A DNA stretch of 36,887 nt, from the NCBI GenBank assembly GCA_013426795.1, contig JACDZF010000010.1:1-36887 (forward strand). The letters run 5' to 3'. This document shows positions 1 to 8,254 of this stretch, in pieces. Both the position numbers and the translations under genes were made by a program. Positions within the stretch are counted from its first letter, which is position 1. Each line of letters opens with the position of its first letter. The notes under the pieces are model-generated. The model saw only the letters and a program-made list of their open reading frames with translations. It was not told the origin of the DNA and did no database searches. The stretch comes from Desulfocapsa sp. GTDB taxonomy: Bacteria; Desulfobacterota; Desulfobulbia; Desulfobulbales; Desulfocapsaceae.

Positions 1-19
1 TAAAGTCCCCGCTGGTGGG

Positions 20-1627
20 TTATGCCAGGGCTGCGGCGAACAGCCTTTTGCTATAGTCGTGCCGGGGCGCGGTGAAAATCTCCCGGGCCGGGCCGGCCTC
101 GACGATGCGGCCATGCTCCATGACCGCCACCTGATCGGCCAGGGCCCGGACCACGCGCAGGTCGTGGGAGATAAAGAGGTAGGTCATGCCGTAGCGCTGC
201 TGGAGGTCGAGGAGCAGGTCGATGATCTGTTTCTGGATGGTCATGTCGAGGGCCGAGGTTGGTTCGTCCAGGATCAGCAGCCGGGGCTTGAGGACGATGG
301 CGCGGGCAATGGCGATGCGTTGGCGCTGTCCGCCGGAAAATTCATGGGGATAACGCCAGGCCATGTCCGGGCTCAGCCCCACCTCGGTCAGGGTGTCGGC
401 CACCATTGTCTGGCGCTGCCCCGCCGTTCCCCCCAGGCCGTGCACCCGCATGCCCTCTTCCACAATCTGTTGCACCGTCATCCGCGGCGACAGGGAGGAA
501 AAGGGATCCTGGAAGACGACCTGCAACTCCCGGCGCAGGGGGCGCATGGCCCGATTTCCCAGGGGCTGGAGATCACAACCGTCAAAGATGATCCCGCCCC
601 GGCTCCTGGTCAGCTTGAGAATCGCCATGCCCAGCGTGGTCTTGCCGGATCCCGATTCCCCCACCACGCCGCAGGTCGTCCCCTGGTCAATGGTCAGACT
701 GACGTCGTCCACCGCCTTGATGGTCCTGATCTTTCGTTTGAACAGTCCGCTCCAGCCATCGTTGAGATAAAAATGGCAGGCTAGATGGTCGATGGCGAGC
801 AGGGGCTTCAGGCCTTGCTTGACCACAGGATTGCCATGGGGAACGGATTGCAGGAGATGGATGGTATAGGGATGAGAAGGGTTTTTCAGAAGCTCCCGGG
901 TGGGGCCATGTTCAACAATCCGTCCGCCCTGCATGATATGGACGTGGTCGGCGATCTGCTTGACCATTGCCAGATCGTGGGTAATGAGGAGGACGGCCAT
1001 CTTGAACTCATCCTGGAGATCACGGATCAGCTCCAGGATCTGGGCCTGGATGGTCACGTCCAGGGCGGTGGTGGGCTCGTCGGCGATGAGCAGGGAGGGG
1101 CGGCAGGCAAGGGCCATGGCGATCATCACCCGCTGCCGCTGACCGCCGGAGAGCTGGTGCGGATAGGAGTGCAGGCGTGCCTGCGGGGTGTCGATGCCGG
1201 TGCGCTCCAGCAGGCGGACGGCCTCTTGTTCCGCCTCCTTTCTGGTCATGGCCCGGTGCAGGAGCAAGGGCTCAATGAGCTGATTGCCGATGGTATAGAC
1301 CGGATTGAGGGAGGTCATGGGCTCCTGGAAGATCATGGCGATACGATTGCCGCGAATGGCCCGGAGGCCTTGGGCGGACAGGGTGAGGAGTTCCTGATCT
1401 TCAAAGCGGATGCGTCCGCTGGTCTGCACCTGGCTGCCTTCGTCAAGGAGCCGGAGGATGGAAAGGGCGGTGACCGATTTGCCCGACCCCGATTCGCCCA
1501 CCAGGGCCACGGTCTCCCCCTGGTCAACGGAGAGGGAGACGTCATGGAGCACCTGATTGGCCTCGGGTTCTGCCCTGCCGGTGTCCAGGGAAAAGCTTAC
1601 ATTGAGGTTGTCGATGGAGAGGAGCAT
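20..1627 (-). CDS. yejF: Peptide ABC transporter, fused double ATP-binding protein (YejF/DppDF type)
   Basis: A 535-residue protein that would sit on the cytoplasmic face of the inner membrane and power import of oligopeptides or microcin-C-like peptides. Two complete ABC cassettes are visible. The first has Walker A GESGSGKS at residues 44-51, signature LSGGQRQR at 159-166 and Walker B LLIADEP near 179-185. The second has GESGSGKT at 323-330, signature FSGGQRQR near 430-437 and LLILDEP near 450-456. After each cassette there is a short stretch of the kind found in oligopeptide/dipeptide importers. The fused architecture matches YejF rather than separate DppD and DppF. The ATG at 1627 has only a weak ribosome site. 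Upstream is the divergent ole operon, so the usual yejA-yejB-yejE partners are not on that side. They may lie beyond the left edge or elsewhere. Function is confident at family level; substrate is not shown. Confidence 0.9.
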   Translation of the reverse strand: MLLSIDNLNVSFSLDTGRAEPEANQVLHDVSLSVDQGETVALVGESGSGKSVTALSILRLLDEGSQVQTSGRIRFEDQELLTLSAQGLRAIRGNRIAMIFQEPMTSLNPVYTIGNQLIEPLLLHRAMTRKEAEQEAVRLLERTGIDTPQARLHSYPHQLSGGQRQRVMIAMALACRPSLLIADEPTTALDVTIQAQILELIRDLQDEFKMAVLLITHDLAMVKQIADHVHIMQGGRIVEHGPTRELLKNPSHPYTIHLLQSVPHGNPVVKQGLKPLLAIDHLACHFYLNDGWSGLFKRKIRTIKAVDDVSLTIDQGTTCGVVGESGSGKTTLGMAILKLTRSRGGIIFDGCDLQPLGNRAMRPLRRELQVVFQDPFSSLSPRMTVQQIVEEGMRVHGLGGTAGQRQTMVADTLTEVGLSPDMAWRYPHEFSGGQRQRIAIARAIVLKPRLLILDEPTSALDMTIQKQIIDLLLDLQQRYGMTYLFISHDLRVVRALADQVAVMEHGRIVEAGPAREIFTAPRHDYSKRLFAAALA

Positions 1628-2033
1628 GGATATGATCAGGAAGAGGGGTCAGGGGCTGAAGAACCAGGGATGGATGACGGATAATCGCTCCTGGTCAGTG
1701 GTACCGGAATGTTGGTCATTTCAGATAAAAGTATCGGGGTGTGATAAGCCGGATAAGCCTGAAGGTAGCCCCCTTCCCCGGTGAAATAAGGGCCTTCTGT
1801 CGGGCCATGGTTTGCAAGGTTGCCGCCACGGGCAAGACCCCTTTTATGGTTCATCCTGTCCGACGAGGGAGGCTGTGGCCCTGGAAACCGGGCCGGCGGC
1901 GGACGGCCCGGAGTGGACACGGGAAAAAGATTGACAGCGGGTACTGGTCGATTACTCTTACGCGGTGTACCGCACGGAAAAACTGCTGGCCGAAACCGCC
2001 TCTCCCAATCATCCCAGGACGTGACAGACTCCC
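1628..2033. other. Intergenic region between yejF and oleB, with a coding-like fragment
   Basis: About 400 bases separate the divergent yejF and oleB genes, and no convincing complete gene is present. On the plus strand, in the oleB reading frame, 1866-2024 reads like protein: REAVALETGPAADGPEW, then after a TGA at 1932 VLVDYSYAVYRTEKLL, ending at a TGA at 2022-2024 just before oleB. I do not recognise the fragment. It does not look like the C-terminus of OleA. It may be a gene remnant or chance. Promoters for both flanking genes should lie here, but no clear -35/-10 pair stands out. Confidence 0.35.
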
Positions 2034-2939
2034 TTGTATCCGCAACAGTTTCCAGAATATCCTTTTTCTTCGCATTTTGCCACCATTGATGGACATCGTC
2101 TTCATTATCTGGATGAAGGAACGGGGCCGGTCATCGTCATGGTCCATGGCAACCCCACCTGGTCCTATTACTTCCGTCATCTGGTGACCCTGCTTTCCCG
2201 CACCAACCGGGTTATCGCTGTGGATCATCTGGGCTGTGGGCTCTCGGATAAGCCGCAGGATTATCCCTATCAACTGAAAAATCATATGGACAACCTTCAA
2301 ACCCTGCTGACTCAACTGGAGATTGTCTCCTACTCCCTGATTGTCCATGACTGGGGTGGCGCCATTGGCCTGGGGGTGGCGGGAAAGAACCCGCAGGCCC
2401 TGGAAAAACTGGTGATTCTCAATACCGCCGCCTTTCGTTCCCAGCGTATCCCCTGGCGGATTCAGCTCTGTCGCTGGCCGGTCATCGGCAAAGTGCTGGT
2501 GCGGGGCCTCAACGGCTTTGCCGGTCTGGCGGTCTTTATGGCGGTGACCAGACGTCTTCGTCCGGAGGTGGCCCAGGCCTATCTGGCGCCCTATGATTGC
2601 TGGGACAACCGGGTGGCGGTGGATGGCTTTGTCCGAGATATCCCCCTGAGCCCCACCCATCCTTCCCATGGGACTCTGGTTCGGGTGGAAGAGGGGCTGC
2701 ATGCCCTGGCCGCCCGCCCGATTCCGGTGCTGATCTGCTGGGGCGGGCGGGATTTTTGTTTCAATGATCATTTCTACCGTGAGTGGCAGGAGCGGTTTCC
2801 GCACGCCCGGTGCCATTATTTCAAAGATGCCGGGCATTATGTCCTGGAAGACGCCCTGCCCTCCATTCGTCCCCTGCTGGAAGATTTTTTCGCGGCAGCT
2901 CCCGGTTCTTCAGCACCCAGTGGTCACCCCGCCCGATGA
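2034..2939 (+). CDS. oleB: OleB-like alpha/beta hydrolase (beta-lactone decarboxylase of olefin synthesis)
   Basis: A 301-residue alpha/beta hydrolase of the haloalkane-dehalogenase-like branch to which OleB belongs. OleB removes CO2 from the cis-beta-lactone made by OleC, giving the final long-chain cis-olefin. Visible motifs are HGNPTWSYYFR at 39-48, nucleophile elbow VHDWGG with Asp106, a likely acid Asp240 in GGRDF, and the base His268 in DAGHYVLED. An Asp nucleophile rather than Ser fits OleB. The only start in this frame is TTG at 2034, because an in-frame TGA lies at 2022; the protein then begins MYPQQFPEYPF, as expected for the family. The stop overlaps the oleC start as ATGA, which supports the assignment, since an isolated hydrolase of this type could otherwise be a dehalogenase or epoxide hydrolase. 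Confidence 0.88.
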   Translation: MYPQQFPEYPFSSHFATIDGHRLHYLDEGTGPVIVMVHGNPTWSYYFRHLVTLLSRTNRVIAVDHLGCGLSDKPQDYPYQLKNHMDNLQTLLTQLEIVSYSLIVHDWGGAIGLGVAGKNPQALEKLVILNTAAFRSQRIPWRIQLCRWPVIGKVLVRGLNGFAGLAVFMAVTRRLRPEVAQAYLAPYDCWDNRVAVDGFVRDIPLSPTHPSHGTLVRVEEGLHALAARPIPVLICWGGRDFCFNDHFYREWQERFPHARCHYFKDAGHYVLEDALPSIRPLLEDFFAAAPGSSAPSGHPAR

Positions 2940-4582
2940 ACGTCAATATCGGACAGACCCTGGCCGAACGCGCAGGGGAGCTGGGTGATGCCACCGCCCT
3001 GGTGGAGGCGGCCAGCGGCAGGACGCTCAAGTTTACCGAGCTCAATGGCCGGGCCGATGCCCTGGCCTGGTTTCTGGACGAGCATGGGGTGAAGGCAGGT
3101 CAGCGGGTGATGCTCATGGTCAGACCATCGGCTGATTTTATCTGCCTGAGCTTCGCTCTGTTCAAGCTGGGGGCACCGGTTCTTCTCATTGATCCCGGCA
3201 TGGGATATCAGAATCTGCGCCGCTGCATCGCCGGGGTTCGGCCCCAGGTGCTGATTGGAAGTCCGGCGGCCCATCTGTTTCGCCTGGCCTTTCCCTCGCC
3301 CTTCCGCACGGTCAGGCGCTCCTTTTGCTGCGGCTCGTTTCTGGGGCTCTCCCTGGGACTCTTCGGGCCCAATCTCTGCCGTCGGTTGAAAAATACGTCC
3401 GCTCCTTTTCCCGCCCATCCGGCCAGGGCCGATGAGTTGGCCGCCATCATCTTCACCACCGGTTCCACCGGGCCGCCCAAAGGGGTGCGCTATGAGCACG
3501 GGGTGTTCCATGCCCAGATGCGGCTGATCCGGGACTACTACGGGATCGGGCCGGGGCACATCGATCAGCCCGGTTTTCCCCTCTTTGCCCTGTTTGCCAC
3601 GGCCCTGGGAGCGATGGCGGTGATTCCCGATATGGACCCGACTCGCCCCGCCAGGGTTGATCCGCGCAAGTTTGTCGGCTCCCTGCAAAAGTGGCGGGTG
3701 ACCTATTCTTTCGGCTCGCCGGCCATCTGGAATGTGGTCAGCCGTTATTGTCAGAAACAGGGGATCATCCTCACCCACCTCCAGCAGGTTCTTATGGCCG
3801 GGGCCCCCATCGGCGGTGATCTTGTTGCCCGGATGCAGGCCATCTTGTCTCCGGGGGCCAGGATCCACACCCCCTACGGCGCCACCGAATGCCTTCCCGT
3901 GGCCTCCCTGGAGGGCAGAGAGATTGTGGCGCAGACCTGGCCGCTCAGCCGGCAAGGGAAGGGGATCTGTGTGGGAAGGGCCTTGCCGGGGATGGAGATC
4001 CGGGTGATCGCCGGTACCGATATGCCGGTTCCCCTCTGGGACGAGGCCCTCTGTCTGCCCGCTGGTGTCATCGGCGAAATCGTCGTGCGCGGTGAGGTGG
4101 TGACCCGGGCCTATGAGGAGAATGAGGCCGAAAACCGGCTGGCCAAGATCAGGGATGGTGACTCTTTCCGGCACCGGATGGGCGATCTTGGCTATCTCGA
4201 TGATCAGGGACGACTCTGGTTCTGCGGTCGGCGCGCCCATCGGGTGGAGACCAAAAATGGAACCCTGTTCACGATCTGCTGCGAGGCCATTGTCAATGAA
4301 CATCCCGATGTCGCCCGATCGGCGCTGGTGGGGATTGCTGATCGTGAAAACAGCCCATGGCAGCAGCCGGTGATGATCATTGAGCCGGTGAAAACCGCGA
4401 CGAGGGTGTCGGAGAAGCTGCTCCGCGAGGTCCGGGTGCTGGCGGCGGCAAGCCCGCTCACCGCGGTGATTGAATTGTTTCTGATCCACCCGGATTTTCC
4501 CGTGGATATCCGTCATAACGCCAAGATATTCCGGGAGCAGCTGGCCCTCTGGGCCCAGGGCCAGCTTCAGGGGCAGGCATGA
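2936..4582 (+). CDS. oleC: OleC-like AMP-dependent synthetase (beta-lactone synthetase)
   Basis: A 548-residue member of the ANL adenylating superfamily. OleC uses ATP to close a 2-alkyl-3-hydroxyacid into a beta-lactone, the third step of head-to-head hydrocarbon synthesis. The P-loop-like motif TTGSTGPPKG is at 174-183, the adenine-binding motif TPYGATE is near 315, and the hinge region GDLGYLDDQGRLWFCGRR lies in the C-terminal third. The start ATG at 2936 overlaps the oleB stop (ATGA), and the oleC stop overlaps the oleD start the same way, indicating translational coupling. The open frame extends further upstream, to 2783, but that part lies inside oleB. A general acyl-CoA ligase is the alternative; the gene order B-C-D makes OleC much more likely. 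Confidence 0.88.
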   Translation: MNVNIGQTLAERAGELGDATALVEAASGRTLKFTELNGRADALAWFLDEHGVKAGQRVMLMVRPSADFICLSFALFKLGAPVLLIDPGMGYQNLRRCIAGVRPQVLIGSPAAHLFRLAFPSPFRTVRRSFCCGSFLGLSLGLFGPNLCRRLKNTSAPFPAHPARADELAAIIFTTGSTGPPKGVRYEHGVFHAQMRLIRDYYGIGPGHIDQPGFPLFALFATALGAMAVIPDMDPTRPARVDPRKFVGSLQKWRVTYSFGSPAIWNVVSRYCQKQGIILTHLQQVLMAGAPIGGDLVARMQAILSPGARIHTPYGATECLPVASLEGREIVAQTWPLSRQGKGICVGRALPGMEIRVIAGTDMPVPLWDEALCLPAGVIGEIVVRGEVVTRAYEENEAENRLAKIRDGDSFRHRMGDLGYLDDQGRLWFCGRRAHRVETKNGTLFTICCEAIVNEHPDVARSALVGIADRENSPWQQPVMIIEPVKTATRVSEKLLREVRVLAAASPLTAVIELFLIHPDFPVDIRHNAKIFREQLALWAQGQLQGQA

Positions 4583-5568
4583 AAAAGGTGCTTATCACCG
4601 GCGGCGGCGGGTTTGTCGGCAAGGCCATTGTCCGCCTGCTGCGGGCCCGTGACATCGAATGTCTGGTGCTCGGGCGCCATACCTACCCCGAGTTGCAGGC
4701 CATGGGCGCGATCTGTCGTCAGGGCGACATCCGCGATGGTGATTTTGTCAGGCAGTGCTGCCGGGGCGTTGACACCGTCTTCCATGTCGCGGCCCTGGCC
4801 GGGATCTGGGGAAGCCGGCAGGAATATCATGCCATCAATGTCCTGGGTACCGGCAATGTCCTGGCCGGCTGCCGGGCGGCAGGGGTCAGCCATCTGATCC
4901 ACACCTCGACCCCCTCCGTTGTCTTTAACCAGCACTCAATCCGCAATGGCACTGAGGATCTTCCCTATGCCGACTCCTTTCTCTGTCATTATGCCGAAAG
5001 CAAGGCCATGGCCGAACAGTTGATCCTTTCGGCATCGGATGGGCGGTTGCGCACCTGTGCCATCCGGCCCCATCTGGTCTGGGGGCCGGGGGATCCCCAT
5101 CTGATCCCCCGGCTCATTGAACGGGGCCGGGCCGGGGAGCTGCGGCAGGTGGGAGCAGGCGATAATCTGGTGGATATCTCCCATGTGGACAATGTGGCCC
5201 ATGCCCATCTGCTGGCGGCGGAGAATCTGGCAGGAACCGGCACGGCGGCCGGACGTGCCTATTTTATCAGTCAGGGAGAGCCGGTCAACCTGTGGCGATG
5301 GATAGGAGAGCTCTTTTCCCGTCTTGACATTGCCCCGGTTCGGGGTAAAATCTCTTATCCTCTGGCTTATGGCCTGGGGGCAATGCTGGAGGGGGCATAT
5401 CACCTGGCTGGTCGCCGGGAGGAGCCGCCCATGACCCGGTTTCTTGCCCAGCAGCTGGCCAAATCGCACTATTTTTCCATTGCCCGGGCCCGGGATGAGC
5501 TTGGCTATCAGCCCCTGGTCTCCACCGAACAGGGGATGGAACGAGTCCTGGCCGCCTTGAAAATCTGA
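4579..5568 (+). CDS. oleD: OleD-like NAD(P)-dependent 2-alkyl-3-ketoacid reductase
   Basis: A 329-residue extended short-chain dehydrogenase. OleD reduces the beta-ketoacid released by OleA to the 2-alkyl-3-hydroxyacid that OleC cyclises. The Rossmann motif TGGGGFVG is at 7-14, and the catalytic set is Ser/Thr in HTSTPSVVF near 110-113, Tyr138 and Lys142 in YAESK. The C-terminal substrate domain ends near residue 329, typical for the family. It is the last of three genes joined by 4-base overlaps. Sequence alone could also suggest a 3-beta-hydroxysteroid dehydrogenase or NDP-sugar epimerase; OleD is the better call from context and the TSTPSVVF motif. No OleA, the condensing enzyme of the pathway, is encoded in the window. 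Confidence 0.87.
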   Translation: MKKVLITGGGGFVGKAIVRLLRARDIECLVLGRHTYPELQAMGAICRQGDIRDGDFVRQCCRGVDTVFHVAALAGIWGSRQEYHAINVLGTGNVLAGCRAAGVSHLIHTSTPSVVFNQHSIRNGTEDLPYADSFLCHYAESKAMAEQLILSASDGRLRTCAIRPHLVWGPGDPHLIPRLIERGRAGELRQVGAGDNLVDISHVDNVAHAHLLAAENLAGTGTAAGRAYFISQGEPVNLWRWIGELFSRLDIAPVRGKISYPLAYGLGAMLEGAYHLAGRREEPPMTRFLAQQLAKSHYFSIARARDELGYQPLVSTEQGMERVLAALKI

Positions 5569-5601
5569 AAATATTCTGCCAAACAACCCCTTGATGACAC
5601 C

Positions 5602-7137
5602 ATGAAAAAATCCGTTCGCAAAATCCTGGCCATGATCCTGATTGTCTCCATGCTCCATTTTCCCGGAGTTCCACCGGCTGCTGCCTTCACCGTCGGCGAG
5701 GAACGGGAATTGGGAGAGGCCCTGCTTTTTCAGACCCGTCTTGCCTTTACCCTCCTCGATGATCCTGACATCTCTCAATATATCAACCGGCTGGGGGGCG
5801 AGGTGCTGCAGGTGGCCAATGCCCAGTATTTTGACTATCATTTTTTTGTTATAAAAAATAAGGAATTTAATGCCTTTGCCGCTCCTTCCGGGCTGATCTT
5901 TTTCCACTCCGGTCTCCTTGAAACCATGGGCAGCGAGGATGAGCTGCTGTCGGTCATGGCCCATGAGGTGGGCCATGTGGTCAGCCGCCACATTGCCTCA
6001 CGCATGGAAAAAGGGATGAAGGTGGGGATCGGCACCCTTGCCCTGGCCATCGCCGGCATCGCCCTGGGCGGCGGCACGGCCAGTCAGGCCCTGATCAGCG
6101 GCTCCATGGCGACCAATCAGGCCCTCAATCTGCATTTCAGCCGTCAGGATGAGGAAGAGGCGGATCTTCTCTCCTATGGCTGGATGAAGAAGCTGGGGCG
6201 TGATCCGGCGGCCATGGAAAAGATGATGCAGACCATGCGGCGGATCACCCGCTATCGTATGGGGCAGGTTCCTCCCTATCTGCTCACCCATCCCGACCCC
6301 GAGGCGCGTCTGGGCTATATCCAGTCGCTGCTCGCCATTGAGAAGACCCCCCTCAACGAAAAGTATAAACCGGTGGATAACTTTGCCTTTTTACGCTTTA
6401 AATACCGGGTTATGTCGCAGCTTGAAGATGATGGCCAGTTTCGAAATTATCTGGTTACCAAGATGTCCGATTCCCATATCACCCAGCTGGAAAGAAATAT
6501 GGCCAAATACGGCCTTTCCCAGGTGGAGCGTGAGGCCAATAACCATGAACGGAGCCTGGTGCTGCTCCAGGAACTTGTCGCGGCCATGCCCGAGAGACCC
6601 ATTCTGCTGGTGGACCTGGGACGGCAGGAAATGGCGCTTGGCAACAAGGCCAGGGCCCTGGAGCTTTTTGAGAAGGCATCAAGGCTTGATGCCACGGATC
6701 TCTGGGCGGTTTTTCAACTTGCCGTGGCGCAGGTGGAGCTTGGCAGGCTGAAAGAGGCAGAGGCCAATTTCTTCACCGTCGCCCGCGAGATCCCGGAATT
6801 TTCCAAGGTCTATTATGAGCTGGGCAAGCTCAGGAACCAGCAGGGACTGAAGGGGGAATCCTCCTACTATCTGGGGAAATACTATCTCTATGAGGGCCGC
6901 ATTGAACTGGCCCGGAAGAATTTCAGACTGGCGCTCAAGGATCGCTCTCTGGCGCAAAGAATCGCCGAAGATGCGGAGGCAATGCTGGACACCATTTATC
7001 GCCTGGAAGAGGGCCCCGGTTCTGTGAGGGATCGAGAGGAGGAGAAAAGGAAAAAGGAAGAAGAGGAGGCGAGAAAGCGCAGGACCTTTCCCATCAGACA
7101 AACAATGTTCCCCGACACCAGGGACAGCAGATGGTAA
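5602..7137 (+). CDS. M48-family zinc metalloprotease with TPR domain (BepA/YfgC-like)
   Basis: A 511-residue exported protein. An N-terminal signal sequence (about residues 1-28, ending AAAF) is followed by a peptidase M48 domain with the zinc motif HEVGH at 121-125 and a third ligand in the acidic motif RQDEEEAD near 181-188. The C-terminal half is helical and TPR-like (about 270-470), and the tail is highly charged, rich in Glu, Lys and Arg. This is the layout of BepA (YfgC), a periplasmic protease/chaperone that checks assembly of outer-membrane proteins such as LptD. It begins 33 bases after oleD on the same strand and could be co-transcribed, although it has no obvious ribosome site and no known link to hydrocarbon synthesis. 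Confidence 0.88.
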   Translation: MKKSVRKILAMILIVSMLHFPGVPPAAAFTVGEERELGEALLFQTRLAFTLLDDPDISQYINRLGGEVLQVANAQYFDYHFFVIKNKEFNAFAAPSGLIFFHSGLLETMGSEDELLSVMAHEVGHVVSRHIASRMEKGMKVGIGTLALAIAGIALGGGTASQALISGSMATNQALNLHFSRQDEEEADLLSYGWMKKLGRDPAAMEKMMQTMRRITRYRMGQVPPYLLTHPDPEARLGYIQSLLAIEKTPLNEKYKPVDNFAFLRFKYRVMSQLEDDGQFRNYLVTKMSDSHITQLERNMAKYGLSQVEREANNHERSLVLLQELVAAMPERPILLVDLGRQEMALGNKARALELFEKASRLDATDLWAVFQLAVAQVELGRLKEAEANFFTVAREIPEFSKVYYELGKLRNQQGLKGESSYYLGKYYLYEGRIELARKNFRLALKDRSLAQRIAEDAEAMLDTIYRLEEGPGSVRDREEEKRKKEEEEARKRRTFPIRQTMFPDTRDSRW

Positions 7138-7379
7138 GTGGAATTCTCCATCAGACCTTCCCCCTGCTGCTCGTTGAGTAAAGAAGCCGCACCTCCCTGG
7201 CCCGCCCGGGGGGGGGAGGGAAGTTCCATATCCCCTCACCATTGATGGGAAAATGGAATGACTGTCCTTTTCACGGTGTTTCTGCCCTGGGAACGAACTT
7301 CCTGAAATTACTGATTGCAGGAAAGGGGTGGATGGAGGGAGCCTGAGCGCACCGGGGATTGGTCATTGTCTGGTGATGC

Positions 7380-8114
7380 TCATGGCTGCTTCGGGGTCAG
7401 AAAAATCAGAAACTCACTGTTCCCCTTGGGGCCGATGAGGGGGGAACGAACAACACCCAGACTGGTCAGGCCGATGCTCCCGCTGAAATGCTGAATTTTG
7501 GCAATGGCCTCGTCATGCAGGTCCTGGTCGCGAACGACCCCGCCTTTGGGAATTTTTTCGCGAGGCAATTCAAATTGAGGCTTGATCAGGGCGATCATAT
7601 GGCCCTGCCTGCCTAAAAGGGGGAGCAGGGGGGGGAGGAGTCTGGTCAGAGAGATAAAAGAAGAGTCAATGACAATCAGATCGAGGCACTCAGGGATCTG
7701 GGAGCTGTTGATTTTCCGGGCGTTAAAACGTTCGATGACGATGACCCTGGGGTCCTGCCGCAGTTTCCAGTCCAGCTGGCCATAGGCGACATCCACCGCG
7801 TAGACCCTGCTTGCCCCGTGCTGGAGCAGGCAGTCGGTGAATCCACCCGATGAGGCGCCGATGTCAGCACAGACCCGGCCCCGGGGATCATAGCCGAAGG
7901 CGTCGAGTCCGCCTTTGAGCTTGAATCCGCCACGGGAGACATAGGGACAACCGGGCTTCACCTGGAGCTTGACATCGGAGGCCACCAGACACCCGGCCTT
8001 GTCCATCCGTTGTTCATTCACCAGTACTTGTCCGGCCCCAATCAAGGCTCGGGCCCGGGGCAGGTCGTCAGCGAGACCGGCGGCAAGCAGGAGCTCGTCC
8101 AGGCGTATCTTCAC
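7380..8114 (-). CDS. tlyA: TlyA-family rRNA 2'-O-methyltransferase
   Basis: A 244-residue protein with an N-terminal S4 RNA-binding domain (KIRLDELLLAAGL onward, residues 2-60) and an FtsJ/RrmJ-like methyltransferase domain. The SAM-binding motif DIGASSGGFTDCLL starts near 84, DVAYGQLDWKLR follows, and the catalytic-domain motifs VIDSSFISL and LIKPQFE are visible. TlyA enzymes methylate ribose in 16S and/or 23S rRNA and are often annotated as hemolysins by history. The open frame extends to 8207, but the GTG at 8114, preceded by an AGGTGA-like site, places the S4 domain at the N-terminus as in the family. A run of eight C in the coding strand (7628-7635) is in frame. It lies 140 bases beyond cpoB and may be the tail of that operon or independent. 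Confidence 0.9.
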   Translation of the reverse strand: MKIRLDELLLAAGLADDLPRARALIGAGQVLVNEQRMDKAGCLVASDVKLQVKPGCPYVSRGGFKLKGGLDAFGYDPRGRVCADIGASSGGFTDCLLQHGASRVYAVDVAYGQLDWKLRQDPRVIVIERFNARKINSSQIPECLDLIVIDSSFISLTRLLPPLLPLLGRQGHMIALIKPQFELPREKIPKGGVVRDQDLHDEAIAKIQHFSGSIGLTSLGVVRSPLIGPKGNSEFLIFLTPKQP

Positions 8115-8254
8115 GGAATGCGCGTCACCTGCCTTTCTTCCATACTCCCACCATCCAGCGGATGGCCAGGATCTCGAACGGGCAGACAGGAGGCCGGAAA
8201 TAGCCACCCGGGCCCTTTCCCATGTCCCCCCGGGGTGAGCATCAGCATGATTTC

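Noticed and set aside
785-1684. A 299-residue plus-strand frame opposite the peptide-transporter ATPase
   Set aside because: The minus-strand frame has all ABC motifs; this one is low-complexity antisense.
2924-4516. A 530-residue open frame on the minus strand opposite oleC
   Set aside because: It is antisense to a well-supported gene, is rich in Gly, His and Pro as expected for a GC-rich shadow frame, and has no recognisable domain.
4936-5991. A 351-residue minus-strand open frame across oleD and the M48 protease gene
   Set aside because: It overlaps two clear genes on the other strand and has no motif or ribosome site.
7208-7216. A run of nine G that might act as a phase-variation tract
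   Set aside because: It lies in the intergenic stretch after the M48 protease gene with no identifiable promoter or reading frame it could switch.
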